Source: CALMUP01 sp035327305
GTDB lineage: Bacteria; Verrucomicrobiota; Kiritimatiellia; CAIVKH01
Assembly: GCA_035327305.1 (NCBI GenBank)
Contig: DAOLDL010000023.1
Coordinates: 1-39,417 of the forward strand
Direction: 5' to 3'
DNA length: 39,417 bases
The position numbers and the translations under genes are program-made. Below the pieces are notes generated by a model that had not been told where the DNA came from, ran no database searches, and worked only from the letters and a program-made list of their open reading frames with translations. Positions 16,077-25,195 of the stretch are shown here, piece by piece (position 1 is the stretch's first letter; the number at the start of each line of letters is the position of its first letter).

Positions 16077-18341
16077 ATGACGTTTGAAACCAAGGCATTA
16101 AAGGCGCAGGCGGAACGAAACGAAGCACTTTTGGCGTCTTCGCGCTATACCGGCGAAGCTTTTACCTCAAAAGCGTTGCCTTATCGGCTCGATGTCCGGG
16201 GACAAACGTCCTTAAGTCCGGATCAGTTAAAGTCCATCGATGCCCTGGAGCGACGGGCGGCCCGCATTGCCGTCAAGGCAGTGGCCGAGTTGGCCAAGTT
16301 AAACGAAGTCGATCACCTCGGTGGCGGGTTGGATTTGATTCCTTCGCTGATGGTGACGCTTGGCATGACGGATTACAAAGCGGTCGAATTCACCATCGAA
16401 AACGCGCATGCAAGTATCGGTTATTACGGATGCCTGGCCGCGTTGGGGTACCTTGACCCCGATCACGTCGTGGCGAAGTTCCGTCAGAGTCTTGATATCG
16501 CGGGTCATGTCGCCTGGGTTCCCGGTGGAACTCAACTAAATGGCGGTCGGCTCGGCGTTATGATCCCGGTTGCCGTCGGGCAGGCCTTGGGCAAGAAGGC
16601 GCTATACGGAAAAGATGCCTGGGTCATCTGTCATTGCGGTGACGCCGGTTGGGTATCCGGTCAGGCGCTCAATGGTTTCAATGCCGCCGACCTCCACCAC
16701 GCGCCGATTACATTTGTCATGCAACGCAATGGAATCCAGCTGTCGGGTTCCAATAAGCAGATCATGGACAAGGATCCGCGGAAAATGATCGAAGCAATGG
16801 GGATCGCCATCATCGAAATTCCCTCCCTTCATGATGCCGCTGAACTTTTCCGCGCTTACCGTGAAGCCCGCATTTTGGCCGAAACGGGTCGCCCGAGTTT
16901 GATCTATCCAGTCGGCTACCACCATGACGGAGTGCATCCGGAAACATTGGAAACATTTGCCCGCCGTTATGAAATTGTAGCGGAAACATCTGCGTTTGCC
17001 GCGAAGAACAACGTTGCCATGTCCACCACCATCTGGACGCCAGGCACATTGATGAGTTATCGCGACATCGATGCCATGCTTGAATGTCTCTTTCTCGTGA
17101 ATGGATTGCCGGGCGGAAAAGGGCACCACGATGGACATCTGAAGGGCCGCAATCTGGAAACGATCCTCGGGAACACCATGTTAACCGAAAGCGACGCCGG
17201 AATAAAATGTCTGGCCGATTTAGCGGCTCAAACGCCGCTGGTTATCGAGACCAAGGCGCGTCCAGTGACCGGTTCGCCGAATTTGTTGTTGGAGGACGCT
17301 GTTCTCGCGCAAGTGAAACTTCCGGGCGTTGGTGAATCGGTGAGTCCTCGCGCCGGTGTTTCACCGGCTTATGCAGAAATTGCCAAGGCGCATAAAGACA
17401 AGATGTTTGTTATCAGTTGCGATCTTGATCCTTCGACAAAGTTGGACAAAGCGGTTTCGATCATTGATCGCAGTCATCATTTTGAAATGAGCATTCAAGA
17501 GCAGGTATCGACCCTGCTGGCGAACGGAATTGCGATGGCGGGCGAGGGTCCCCGGCTGGTGGTATTTTCCACCTTCGCCGCATTTTTTGAAGGCATTGCC
17601 CGCGAAGGCCTGGAGATGTGGCGCTACCAGCGCAATCTCAATGGCGTGAACGAAGGACTGAACGTTACATTCCATATGTCCCATGTCGGTGCATGCACCG
17701 GGCGTGATCATTTTTCCGGTTGGTCCCTGGATTGGATCACCCTGGCCATGGGTTACCTGCCGTACGTGCATCGTTTCTACGCACCCGCCGATGCGCGATC
17801 CGCATTCGTGGCGATTCGCGATCTGGCCGCTCATTACGGCGGACACCTTGTCGGAATTCCCCGCGACAACCTGCCCATCCTCAAAAAGCAGGACAGCAAC
17901 GAACCGCTCTGGCAGGCCACGGACAAGTGGACCTCGGTCACCACCTATCGAAAATATGAAGGCGCAACCCGAGCGATACTTGTTCTCGGTGCGCCGGCGT
18001 ACCTTTGCGGCGAGGCGGCGGATGAATTGCAGAAGCGCGGCACGCCGGTCGATGTTCATATCATCAATGGTTTTCCGGTTGATCCCGAAGAGCTTTGCCG
18101 TTTCTTCTCCCGCTATCCGGAAGGGCTGGTCACGGTGGAAGACGGATTGATTGGCAACCGCAACGTTGGATTGCGAGGTTTTGCATCTTTGATCGCCAGC
18201 AATGCCGGAGGAATGCGCGTTCCCGTGGCCCACATCGGAATTACCGATCCACGGATTGCGCCGTCCGATGGTCATCACGAAGTTTGGGCGCATTTCGGCA
18301 TTACCCGTGATGCGATCATGGATGCCGTGATGTCATTTTAA
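16077..18341 (+). CDS. Transketolase-family thiamine-diphosphate enzyme
   Basis: A 754-residue enzyme with the three-domain layout of transketolases. The ThDP-binding motif is CHCGDAGWVSGQALNG at residues 186-201 with its closing Asn in MQRNGIQLSG. The central pyrimidine domain holds the catalytic-Glu region HFEMSIQEQ, and the C-terminal domain ends EVWAHFGITRD. The likely job is two-carbon transfer between pentose- and hexose-phosphates, supported by the 6-phosphogluconate dehydrogenase gene 17 nt downstream. Oddities: it is about 90 residues longer than classical transketolases, and the usual GDG of the cofactor motif reads GDA. It may therefore be a divergent transketolase subgroup or a relative with another acceptor. 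The ATG at 16077 has GGAG 8 nt upstream; an in-frame start at 16008 lacks this. Confidence 0.78.
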   Translation: MTFETKALKAQAERNEALLASSRYTGEAFTSKALPYRLDVRGQTSLSPDQLKSIDALERRAARIAVKAVAELAKLNEVDHLGGGLDLIPSLMVTLGMTDYKAVEFTIENAHASIGYYGCLAALGYLDPDHVVAKFRQSLDIAGHVAWVPGGTQLNGGRLGVMIPVAVGQALGKKALYGKDAWVICHCGDAGWVSGQALNGFNAADLHHAPITFVMQRNGIQLSGSNKQIMDKDPRKMIEAMGIAIIEIPSLHDAAELFRAYREARILAETGRPSLIYPVGYHHDGVHPETLETFARRYEIVAETSAFAAKNNVAMSTTIWTPGTLMSYRDIDAMLECLFLVNGLPGGKGHHDGHLKGRNLETILGNTMLTESDAGIKCLADLAAQTPLVIETKARPVTGSPNLLLEDAVLAQVKLPGVGESVSPRAGVSPAYAEIAKAHKDKMFVISCDLDPSTKLDKAVSIIDRSHHFEMSIQEQVSTLLANGIAMAGEGPRLVVFSTFAAFFEGIAREGLEMWRYQRNLNGVNEGLNVTFHMSHVGACTGRDHFSGWSLDWITLAMGYLPYVHRFYAPADARSAFVAIRDLAAHYGGHLVGIPRDNLPILKKQDSNEPLWQATDKWTSVTTYRKYEGATRAILVLGAPAYLCGEAADELQKRGTPVDVHIINGFPVDPEELCRFFSRYPEGLVTVEDGLIGNRNVGLRGFASLIASNAGGMRVPVAHIGITDPRIAPSDGHHEVWAHFGITRDAIMDAVMSF

Positions 18342-18358
18342 TCAAGAAGGAAGTTTTC

Positions 18359-19813
18359 ATGTCGCAAGCGGATATCGGACTTATTGGTTTGGCGGTCATG
18401 GGCGAAAATCTCGTCCTCAATATGGCCAATCATGGTTACACAGTTGCGGTCTTCAACCGAAGCACCGACAAAGTTAAAGCATTTCTCGATGGCCGCGCTG
18501 AAGGTCTTCCGATTCTCGGCGCTTACTCGTACGAGGAGTTGATCAGTAAATTAAAACGTCCGCGCCGGATCATGATCATGGTCAAGGCCGGTGCGCCGGT
18601 GGACGCCGTGATTGAAGGCTTGACGCCTCTCCTGGAGCCGGGTGACATCCTGATTGACGGCGGCAACTCATATTTTCCAGATACCAATCGCCGAACGGAA
18701 GCGTTGAAAGAAAGCGGAATTCTTTTTATCGGAACCGGCGTTTCCGGCGGTGAAGAAGGCGCGTTAAAAGGGCCGAGCATCATGCCCGGCGGAAACCGCG
18801 ACGCGTGGCCGCATGTAAAATCCATTTTTCAGGACATCGCCGCAAAAGTTCCGGATGGTTCGCCCTGTTGCGACTGGGTGGGGGACAACGGCGCAGGCCA
18901 CTACGTCAAAATGATACATAACGGGATCGAATACGGCGACATGCAAATGATTTGCGAGGCGTATGCCGTGTTGAAACAAGCTGGAGGATTTTCCGCATCC
19001 GAATTATCAAAAATATTTCACGAATGGAATCAAGGAGAACTCGACAGTTATCTTATTGAAATAACTTCGGAAATTCTCGCCAAGCAGGATGACGTATCCG
19101 GCAATTCGATGGTGGATGTGATTCTCGACACTGCCGGTCAAAAAGGAACAGGAAAGTGGACGACTCAAAATGCGCTGGATTTGGGCATTCCCCTGGTCAC
19201 CATTGCGGAAGCGACATTCGCGCGTTTTATGTCGGCGCTTAAGGATGAGCGGGTGCATGCGTCTTCAATATTGTCCGGCCCGGCAGTTTCATTCAAAGGC
19301 GACAAAAAAGAACTGGTGGAGCATGTGCGGCAGGCGCTGTTTGCAAGCAAGATCTGTTCGTATGCGCAAGGATTTCAGCTGATGAAGGAAGCGGCGAAAA
19401 CCTATCAATGGAAATTAAATTTTGGCAGTATTGCCATGATGTGGCGCAATGGCTGTATCATTCGTGCGCAATTTCTCGGCAACATCAAGGACGCGTTTGA
19501 CCGGAATCCTGACCTGCCGAATTTATTGCTTTCCCCCTATTTCAAGGAAGCGATTCAACGAAGTCAGAAGGGTTGGCGTCATGTCGTATCGCTGGCCGCG
19601 GAATCTGGAATTCCCGTGCCGGCGTTTGCCGCGTCGCTTGCATACTATGACAGCTACCGCTCCGCCGTGCTTCCCGCCAACCTGCTTCAGGCCCAGCGCG
19701 ATTACTTCGGCGCCCATACCTATGAACGAATTGACCGGCCGCGCGGCGAGTTTCATCACACCAATTGGACCGGAGAAGGCGGGACCACGTCTTCGTCCAC
19801 GTACAACGCATAA
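18359..19813 (+). CDS. gnd: 6-phosphogluconate dehydrogenase, decarboxylating
   Basis: A 484-residue NADP-type 6-phosphogluconate dehydrogenase producing ribulose-5-phosphate, CO2 and reduced cofactor in the oxidative pentose-phosphate pathway. The dinucleotide-binding start is IGLIGLAVMGENLVLNMA, with NRS after the second strand, which favours NADP. The substrate signature is GTGVSGGEEGALKGPSIMPGG, and the catalytic Lys is in GHYVKMIHNGIEYGDMQ. The C-terminal tail GAHTYERIDRPRGEFHHTNW is the conserved inter-subunit extension. AAGGAAG precedes the ATG at suitable distance. It follows the transketolase-family gene closely; pyrE begins 10 nt after its stop. Confidence 0.96.
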   Translation: MSQADIGLIGLAVMGENLVLNMANHGYTVAVFNRSTDKVKAFLDGRAEGLPILGAYSYEELISKLKRPRRIMIMVKAGAPVDAVIEGLTPLLEPGDILIDGGNSYFPDTNRRTEALKESGILFIGTGVSGGEEGALKGPSIMPGGNRDAWPHVKSIFQDIAAKVPDGSPCCDWVGDNGAGHYVKMIHNGIEYGDMQMICEAYAVLKQAGGFSASELSKIFHEWNQGELDSYLIEITSEILAKQDDVSGNSMVDVILDTAGQKGTGKWTTQNALDLGIPLVTIAEATFARFMSALKDERVHASSILSGPAVSFKGDKKELVEHVRQALFASKICSYAQGFQLMKEAAKTYQWKLNFGSIAMMWRNGCIIRAQFLGNIKDAFDRNPDLPNLLLSPYFKEAIQRSQKGWRHVVSLAAESGIPVPAFAASLAYYDSYRSAVLPANLLQAQRDYFGAHTYERIDRPRGEFHHTNWTGEGGTTSSSTYNA

Positions 19814-19823
19814 CCTGAATTTC

Positions 19824-20366
19824 ATGAACACGATTATGGAAACAACGAAATCAGATCTCGCCGGTCGTCTGGTGGCCAAGGCCTTGCTTCGCGGAACATT
19901 CACCCTGCGTTCCGGCGCGGTGTCCAACGTATATTTCGACAAGTACCGTTTTGAATCGGATCCGGCGTTGTTGGACGAAATTACCGGGAAAATGGCCGCA
20001 AATATACCGTCAGACGTTGAGGTTTTGGCGGGATTGGAAATGGGCGGCATTCCCGTGGCGACGATGCTTGCTCAAAAAACGGGTTTGCCCTGTTTGTTTG
20101 TCCGGAAGAAGGCAAAGGATTATGGAACCTGCAAGCTGGCCGAAGGCGGAGAAATCGCCGGTAAGAAACTTCTGGTCGTTGAAGATGTCGTTACTTCCGG
20201 TGGACAGATTCTGCTGTCCGTGGCTGAATTGCGCGCACTGGGCGCCATTGTGACCGATGTTGTATGCGTGATCGACCGTGAAGCCGGCGGCGTTGAGAAT
20301 TTGCAGAAGGAGGGGTTGACCCTTCATTCGTTGTTCAAGATGTCGGAACTTATGAATTTTGCATGA
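19824..20366 (+). CDS. pyrE: Orotate phosphoribosyltransferase
   Basis: A 180-residue type I phosphoribosyltransferase that joins orotate and PRPP to make orotidine-5-phosphate in pyrimidine synthesis. The PRPP-binding loop is LLVVEDVVTSGGQI, and the flexible catalytic loop with VRKKAKDYGTCK is present. Two in-frame starts, 19824 and 19836, are possible. The reading frame remains open far upstream into gnd, but that part is a coding shadow. Its stop overlaps the HIT gene start (ATGA at 20363-20366). Ending near 180 residues is typical of shorter PyrE proteins. Confidence 0.9.
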   Translation: MNTIMETTKSDLAGRLVAKALLRGTFTLRSGAVSNVYFDKYRFESDPALLDEITGKMAANIPSDVEVLAGLEMGGIPVATMLAQKTGLPCLFVRKKAKDYGTCKLAEGGEIAGKKLLVVEDVVTSGGQILLSVAELRALGAIVTDVVCVIDREAGGVENLQKEGLTLHSLFKMSELMNFA

Positions 20367-20755
20367 GCACGATTTTCACAAAAATCATCCGGGGCGAAAT
20401 TCCATGTCATAAGATTGCGGAAAATGATCGTTATTTCGCGTTTCTCGATATTCGCCCGATTCGTCCGGGTCACACCCTGGTGGTTCCCAAGGTCGAGACG
20501 GATTATATTTTTGATCTGGACGATGATGTATTGGGTGGAATCATGAATTTTTCTCGCCCCATTGCCAAGGCGCTTGAAAAATCCGTGCCGTGTGCACGTG
20601 TCGGAATTATTGTGGCCGGGTTGGAGGTGCCACATGCGCATGTGCATTTGGTTCCCTTTAATGCTATTGGGGACTTGAGTTTTGCTAATGCCCGGCCGGA
20701 AACTCAAGAACACCTGGCTGAAGTGGCGAACAGGATCCGGGGGAATTTGGAGTAA
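20363..20755 (+). CDS. HIT-family nucleotide hydrolase/transferase
   Basis: A 130-residue histidine-triad protein. The catalytic HxHxH is in PHAHVHLVPF near residues 90-99, and the N-terminal signature FTKIIRGEIPCHKIAENDRYFAFLD is split across the first strands. Bacterial homologues hydrolyse nucleoside phosphoramidates or dinucleoside polyphosphates; the physiological substrate is not predictable. It is translationally coupled to pyrE by an ATGA overlap and followed 3 nt later by the QueD-like gene. Confidence 0.9.
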   Translation: MSTIFTKIIRGEIPCHKIAENDRYFAFLDIRPIRPGHTLVVPKVETDYIFDLDDDVLGGIMNFSRPIAKALEKSVPCARVGIIVAGLEVPHAHVHLVPFNAIGDLSFANARPETQEHLAEVANRIRGNLE

Positions 20756-20758
20756 ACA

Positions 20759-21214
20759 ATGCCTTACCGCATTTGCAAACAAATCGTTGTGGAAAGCGGT
20801 CATATGCTGGCCAAGCATCCGGACAAATGTCAGTTCCCTCACGGGCATACCCGACGCGTCGAATTTGTCCTCGAGGCCGATGACTTGGATCGCAATGACA
20901 TGGTTTGCGATTTTAAGGTGATTACCAGTTCGGTCAATGATCTGATTCAAACGTATGATCATTCAATGTGCATGAACACCGATGATCCGAAATATCCGCA
21001 ATTCAAAGCCGCGTATGGAGATCGGGTGATCGGTTTCACCAGCATGGATCCTACCACCGAGGTTATTGCCAAAACCATATTTGATGCCGCCAAGGCCCGT
21101 TTAACGCTTCATGCCGAGGACGCCAGTGCCGCGTTTCCGCTTCGACCAACCGTCCGCCTGGTGCGCATTCGTGTCTGGGAAACAGAAACCAGCTGGGCTG
21201 AATACGCCGAATAA
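20759..21214 (+). CDS. 6-pyruvoyl-tetrahydropterin synthase / QueD family protein
   Basis: A 151-residue pterin-fold protein. Zinc-binding histidines are His15 in VESGHML and His28/His30 in FPHGHT; the catalytic Cys24 lies just before them. YDHSMCMN contains the conserved Asp-His pair. The family includes QueD (queuosine precursor synthesis) and eukaryote-like PTPS. The CxxxHGH arrangement fits both, so I leave the symbol open. No other queuosine gene is visible in the window. It ends the tight gnd-pyrE-HIT cluster; an 80-nt gap separates it from the menaquinone genes. Confidence 0.8.
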   Translation: MPYRICKQIVVESGHMLAKHPDKCQFPHGHTRRVEFVLEADDLDRNDMVCDFKVITSSVNDLIQTYDHSMCMNTDDPKYPQFKAAYGDRVIGFTSMDPTTEVIAKTIFDAAKARLTLHAEDASAAFPLRPTVRLVRIRVWETETSWAEYAE

Positions 21215-21294
21215 CGCTCGTTTCCTGTCCGGCGGCGGCAAAATATCGAATTCCGCATGACAGATTGCCTGTCCCGGTTTACTGTAATGCCGAT

Positions 21295-22038
21295 ATGACA
21301 AATGATTACAGCCATCAAACCGGTAAATCCGACGAACCCTCGCGCCAACAAGTATGGGAGATGTTTGACCGCATTGCTCCCCGGTATGATTTATTGAACC
21401 GCCTGCTGTCTTTTCGCAGGGACGTGGCATGGCGGGAGCGTATGGCGCGGATGATTCCCGATCAGCCCGGACTCTACCTGCTGGATATTGCGACTGGAAC
21501 CGCCGACCAGATTATTTCGCTGATGCAAAAGTCCGGCAATATCAAGCAAGCCATCGGAGTTGATATGTCGGAAGGCATGCTGAACGTCGGGCGTGAAAAA
21601 ATCGCCAGGTTGCAGTGGCAGGATCGGGTCGAGTTAAAGACCGGTGATGCCATGAGTATTCCGGAAAACGACACAACCTTTGATGTCGCCACCATGTCGT
21701 TCGGCATTCGGAATGTTCTAAATGTCACCGAGGCTTTGCGTGAAATCCGTCGTGTTCTAAAACCAGGCGGACGCGCCCTGATTCTTGAGTTTTCGACACC
21801 GGAAAATCGCGTGTTCCGCCCGTTGTATTTCTTCTATCTGCGAAACATCCTGCCGGTGATTGGTGGTATCCTTTCGGGCGATCGCAAAGCCTACAAGTAC
21901 TTGAACCGGACAATCGAAACCTTCCCAAGCGGGAAAGATTTTCTCGAAATCATGTTGGCCGCCGGCTTCAAAAATGTCAAAGCTACGCCATTGACGTTTG
22001 GTATTGCCAGCATCTATCAGGGTGACCGGGCTGACTGA
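21295..22038 (+). CDS. menG: Demethylmenaquinone methyltransferase (UbiE/MenG)
   Basis: A 247-residue SAM-dependent methyltransferase that performs the last step of menaquinone synthesis. The N-terminal VWEMFDRIAPRYDLLNRLLS and the SAM motif LLDIATGTADQ are typical, as is FGIRNV in the middle. EFSTPENRVFRPLYFFYL matches the UbiE/MenG C-terminal signature. The start at 21295 is the first ATG that gives a normal N terminus; no clear Shine-Dalgarno is seen. It is 2 nt from menF, so context strongly favours a menaquinone role. If the organism also made ubiquinone the same enzyme could serve both, but nothing here suggests that. Confidence 0.93.
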   Translation: MTNDYSHQTGKSDEPSRQQVWEMFDRIAPRYDLLNRLLSFRRDVAWRERMARMIPDQPGLYLLDIATGTADQIISLMQKSGNIKQAIGVDMSEGMLNVGREKIARLQWQDRVELKTGDAMSIPENDTTFDVATMSFGIRNVLNVTEALREIRRVLKPGGRALILEFSTPENRVFRPLYFFYLRNILPVIGGILSGDRKAYKYLNRTIETFPSGKDFLEIMLAAGFKNVKATPLTFGIASIYQGDRAD

Positions 22039-22040
22039 TC

Positions 22041-23444
22041 ATGAAAACCGCCGTGGCCATCGGAACCTTTGCATCCATTGAAAAGGCCGCCGCATCGCTG
22101 ATTGGCGCAATTGCTTCCCATGGCAGAAATCTGGTCGATGCTGTTTCTGAATCTCGAAAAGTGGGATACCGATGGGAGGCGGAAATTCCCGACACCGAGC
22201 CGCTGGCCTGGCTCAATCATCACGACAATTTAATCCGGATGTATTGCAGTAATCGGGAGCGTCGATTGCAAATCGCCGCCGTTGGTTGTGCCGACATGCT
22301 GCGGTATAAGGATGAGGACACCAACCCCCGGCAGGCTCTGGACTATGTTTTCTCATGTTTACATCAACTACCCGAAGGTACGCGCTATTATGGCGGAATG
22401 CGTTTCCATGAAACACAAACGGATGATGACCATACCTGGAAACGCTTCGGGCACGTGCGTTTTGTTCTGCCATCCGTCGAACTCATTCGCGACGAAAAGA
22501 AAACGATTCTGGTTGCAAACCTGGTTCAATCTCCGGAGATCAAACGGGACGTCGCGATTTTGCTGGCTACTCTCAACAAGCTTGAAACACCACCGCCGTT
22601 GGCCGCCGCGCATCTCCCATTGCCGATCAATCGCATAAATACTCCCGACCGTGAATTATGGGACGCCATGGTCTTGCGTGCTTTGAAATTTCTGAAGGAT
22701 GGAGAACTGCAGAAAATTGTTTTGGCCCGGCGGTGTTCCTTTGACTTCAATGAACAACTTCATCCAATGGCCCTTCTGCAACGATTGCATGAAGCATCAC
22801 CCGACAGTTTTCACTTTTGCTTTAATTACGGAAATGAAATTGCGTTTATCGGCGCGACCCCGGAACGATTGTATCAACGCATCGGCACGAAAATTACCAG
22901 TGAAGCGCTGGCGGGAACGCGACCGCGAGGCGCCACGGACGAGGATGACCAGTGGTTGGAGTCTGAATTACTTGCCAGCGCCAAGGAACGAAAAGAGCAC
23001 CGACTGGTGACTGACTCCATCGTGGAAACCTTGAAAGACTTTTGTGTTTCCCTGGTTGCCGGTGATGAGCCGGAAATATTGAAGCTCCGGTATGTTCAAC
23101 ACCTGCGAACGGTCATATCGGGCGAACTTCGAGAGCCGGTGTCGGATACCGATATCCTTCTTGCCTTGCATCCAACCCCGGCCATTGGCGGAAGTCCCAC
23201 AGAGGCGGCAACCCGTCACATTTGTGAACTGGAGCCTTTCGATCGCGGCTGGTATACCGCGCCGATCGGGTGGGCCACGCGTGATCAGGCCGAATTTGCC
23301 GTCGCGATTCGTTGCGCCCTGGTCGAGGGTTCACGATTATCGCTTTTCTCTGGAGCCGGGATCATGCCGGAATCCGATCCGGAACAGGAGTGGCGGGAAA
23401 TCGAAAGCAAGATCGGAAATTTCTTGAGGATATTGACAACATGA
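22041..23444 (+). CDS. menF: Isochorismate synthase
   Basis: A 467-residue chorismate-utilising enzyme that makes isochorismate, the entry step of the classical menaquinone route. The C-terminal catalytic region carries KIVLARR, whose Lys is the general base, then GATPERLYQR, ALAGTRPRGA, SAKERKEHRLV and the metal-binding ESKIGN near the end. LRYVQHLRTVISGEL and LHPTPAIGGSPTEAA are also typical. The position directly before menD favours MenF over a siderophore-linked EntC. The stop overlaps the menD start (ATGA, 23441-23444). Confidence 0.94.
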   Translation: MKTAVAIGTFASIEKAAASLIGAIASHGRNLVDAVSESRKVGYRWEAEIPDTEPLAWLNHHDNLIRMYCSNRERRLQIAAVGCADMLRYKDEDTNPRQALDYVFSCLHQLPEGTRYYGGMRFHETQTDDDHTWKRFGHVRFVLPSVELIRDEKKTILVANLVQSPEIKRDVAILLATLNKLETPPPLAAAHLPLPINRINTPDRELWDAMVLRALKFLKDGELQKIVLARRCSFDFNEQLHPMALLQRLHEASPDSFHFCFNYGNEIAFIGATPERLYQRIGTKITSEALAGTRPRGATDEDDQWLESELLASAKERKEHRLVTDSIVETLKDFCVSLVAGDEPEILKLRYVQHLRTVISGELREPVSDTDILLALHPTPAIGGSPTEAATRHICELEPFDRGWYTAPIGWATRDQAEFAVAIRCALVEGSRLSLFSGAGIMPESDPEQEWREIESKIGNFLRILTT

Positions 23445-25195
23445 AACGCACATCGCCCAACATGAATTATGCCTGGTCGGAATTAATGATACGCGAACTG
23501 GTGCGTCTGGGCGTGGACACATTTTATGTGTGTCCCGGTTCACGATCAAGTCCGTTGGCCATTTCCGCCGCCGAGTTTGGGAAGTTGATGGTAGTGCATT
23601 TTGACGAGCGCGGCGCCGCATTTGCCGCGCTGGGTCACGCTCGTGCAACGGGAAGGCCATCCGTGATCATCACCACATCGGGCTCCGCTGTGGCCAATCT
23701 ATGGCCAGCCGTTTGTGAAGCATCTAACGATGGCGTTCCATTGATCTTACTAACTGCCGACCGCCCGCCCGAACTTCGTGATACCGGATCAAATCAGACC
23801 ATGGATCAGGTCAAGTACTTTGGCTCGTATGCACGGTGGTATGTGGATATGCCTTGTCCCGATACAAAAATCAGTCCCGCCTTCGTGCTTTCCACCGTAG
23901 ATTATGCATTTCATCGCGCAATGTCGCCCTTGGCCGGGCCGGTTCATTTGAATCAGATGTTCAGGGAACCTCTTGCCCCGGTTGCTGAACAAGATTCCGC
24001 AGATGCTTGGTTGAAGCAGGTTGGCAAATGGTGGAAATCAAGATCGCCTTGGACACAGTACACGGACACGCGCCTTTCACCGGGCATCAACGAAATTCAA
24101 CGCATCAAATTGAAACTGGCCAAGGCGCGTCGGGGTGTGATTATTGCCGGAGCGGTATCCGGCACGGACGACAGCCGGGCCATCTCCAAATTCGCCGAAA
24201 AGCTCGGATGGCCCTTGATCCCTGATATTCGTTCCGGACTTCGCTTGAAACCGGGCGCTGATGTCATCATTCAGATGGCGGACCAGATATTGCTTTCAGA
24301 TAAATTCCGCCGGGCGGTAGCGCCTGATGTCATCGTGCATCTGGGTGGACGGATCACATCAAAGCGCATTCAACAATTCATATCCCAGAGTTCTGCGGAT
24401 TATGTTTTAATACATGATCAATCTACCCGAATGGATCCGGATCATCGCGTTACCTGTCGGATCACGGCAACCCTTCCGGCTATTCTTAACCGTCTTGCTA
24501 CCGACAAACGGGGCGCATCTTCCTGGTTAAGGAAGTGGGTCATTGTAAACAACGCGGTTCAGTTGAAATGGCGGTCGATCGCCGAAAAGGCAACGGAGTT
24601 GTCCGAACCGGGAGTCGCTCATATCGTCGCTCGATCAATTCCCGCAGGTCATCGTTTAGCATTGGCAAGCAGTATGCCGATTCGAGATATGGACATGTAC
24701 GGGTTGAGTGAAGCCGATGCCGGTATCGTGGCCTCCAATCGTGGTGTAAGCGGAATCGACGGCAACATTGCGTCCGCCATCGGGTTTGCGTGCGGCGCTA
24801 AGTCTCCGGTTACTTTAATCATTGGCGATCTGGCGTTTCTTCACGACATGAACAGCCTGGCCATGTTAAAATCCTCTCCTTATCCGGTTACCATTATTGT
24901 CGTCAATAATAACGGAGGCGGAATTTTCTCCTTCCTGCCGATTGCCTCGGCTCCGCGTCATTACGAGACATGCTTTGGCACGCCGCATGGCATGGAGTTT
25001 GCCGAAGTCGCGGCCATGCATGATGTGAATTACGCGCATATTAGCACCGGCAAGGAATTTAAAAGTTTGTACCGGGAATTCGCCGATTCGGGCCGGCATG
25101 GAATCATCGAGGTGCGAACCGACCGCGCGGATAATGTGAAACTTCATCGCACTGTGCAGGCGCAATTAAAGAAAACCGCTGATGATGCATGCTGA
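23441..25195 (+). CDS. menD: SEPHCHC synthase
   Basis: A 584-residue ThDP-dependent enzyme that adds succinic semialdehyde (from 2-oxoglutarate) to isochorismate. The N-terminal FYVCPGSRSSPLAISAA, the Glu-containing FDERGAAFAALGHARATG and ITTSGSAVANLWPAVCEA are strongly characteristic. The C-terminal ThDP motif is LIIGDLAFLHDMNSL with the closing NNNGGGIFSFLP. I chose the ATG at 23441, in ATGA overlap with menF, with GAGG upstream; an ATG at 23462 is also possible. An extension into menF to 23312 is rejected as shadow. The last 14 nt overlap menH. Confidence 0.95.
   Translation: MKRTSPNMNYAWSELMIRELVRLGVDTFYVCPGSRSSPLAISAAEFGKLMVVHFDERGAAFAALGHARATGRPSVIITTSGSAVANLWPAVCEASNDGVPLILLTADRPPELRDTGSNQTMDQVKYFGSYARWYVDMPCPDTKISPAFVLSTVDYAFHRAMSPLAGPVHLNQMFREPLAPVAEQDSADAWLKQVGKWWKSRSPWTQYTDTRLSPGINEIQRIKLKLAKARRGVIIAGAVSGTDDSRAISKFAEKLGWPLIPDIRSGLRLKPGADVIIQMADQILLSDKFRRAVAPDVIVHLGGRITSKRIQQFISQSSADYVLIHDQSTRMDPDHRVTCRITATLPAILNRLATDKRGASSWLRKWVIVNNAVQLKWRSIAEKATELSEPGVAHIVARSIPAGHRLALASSMPIRDMDMYGLSEADAGIVASNRGVSGIDGNIASAIGFACGAKSPVTLIIGDLAFLHDMNSLAMLKSSPYPVTIIVVNNNGGGIFSFLPIASAPRHYETCFGTPHGMEFAEVAAMHDVNYAHISTGKEFKSLYREFADSGRHGIIEVRTDRADNVKLHRTVQAQLKKTADDAC

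Noticed and set aside
17361..18293. A 310-codon minus-strand frame opposite the transketolase-family gene
   Set aside because: Antisense shadow with low-complexity composition; the plus strand carries the ThDP enzyme through this whole stretch.
19449..19823. N-terminal extension of pyrE into gnd
   Set aside because: The extra 125 residues overlap the conserved end of gnd in another frame and do not resemble PyrE. The ATG at 19824 gives the normal length.
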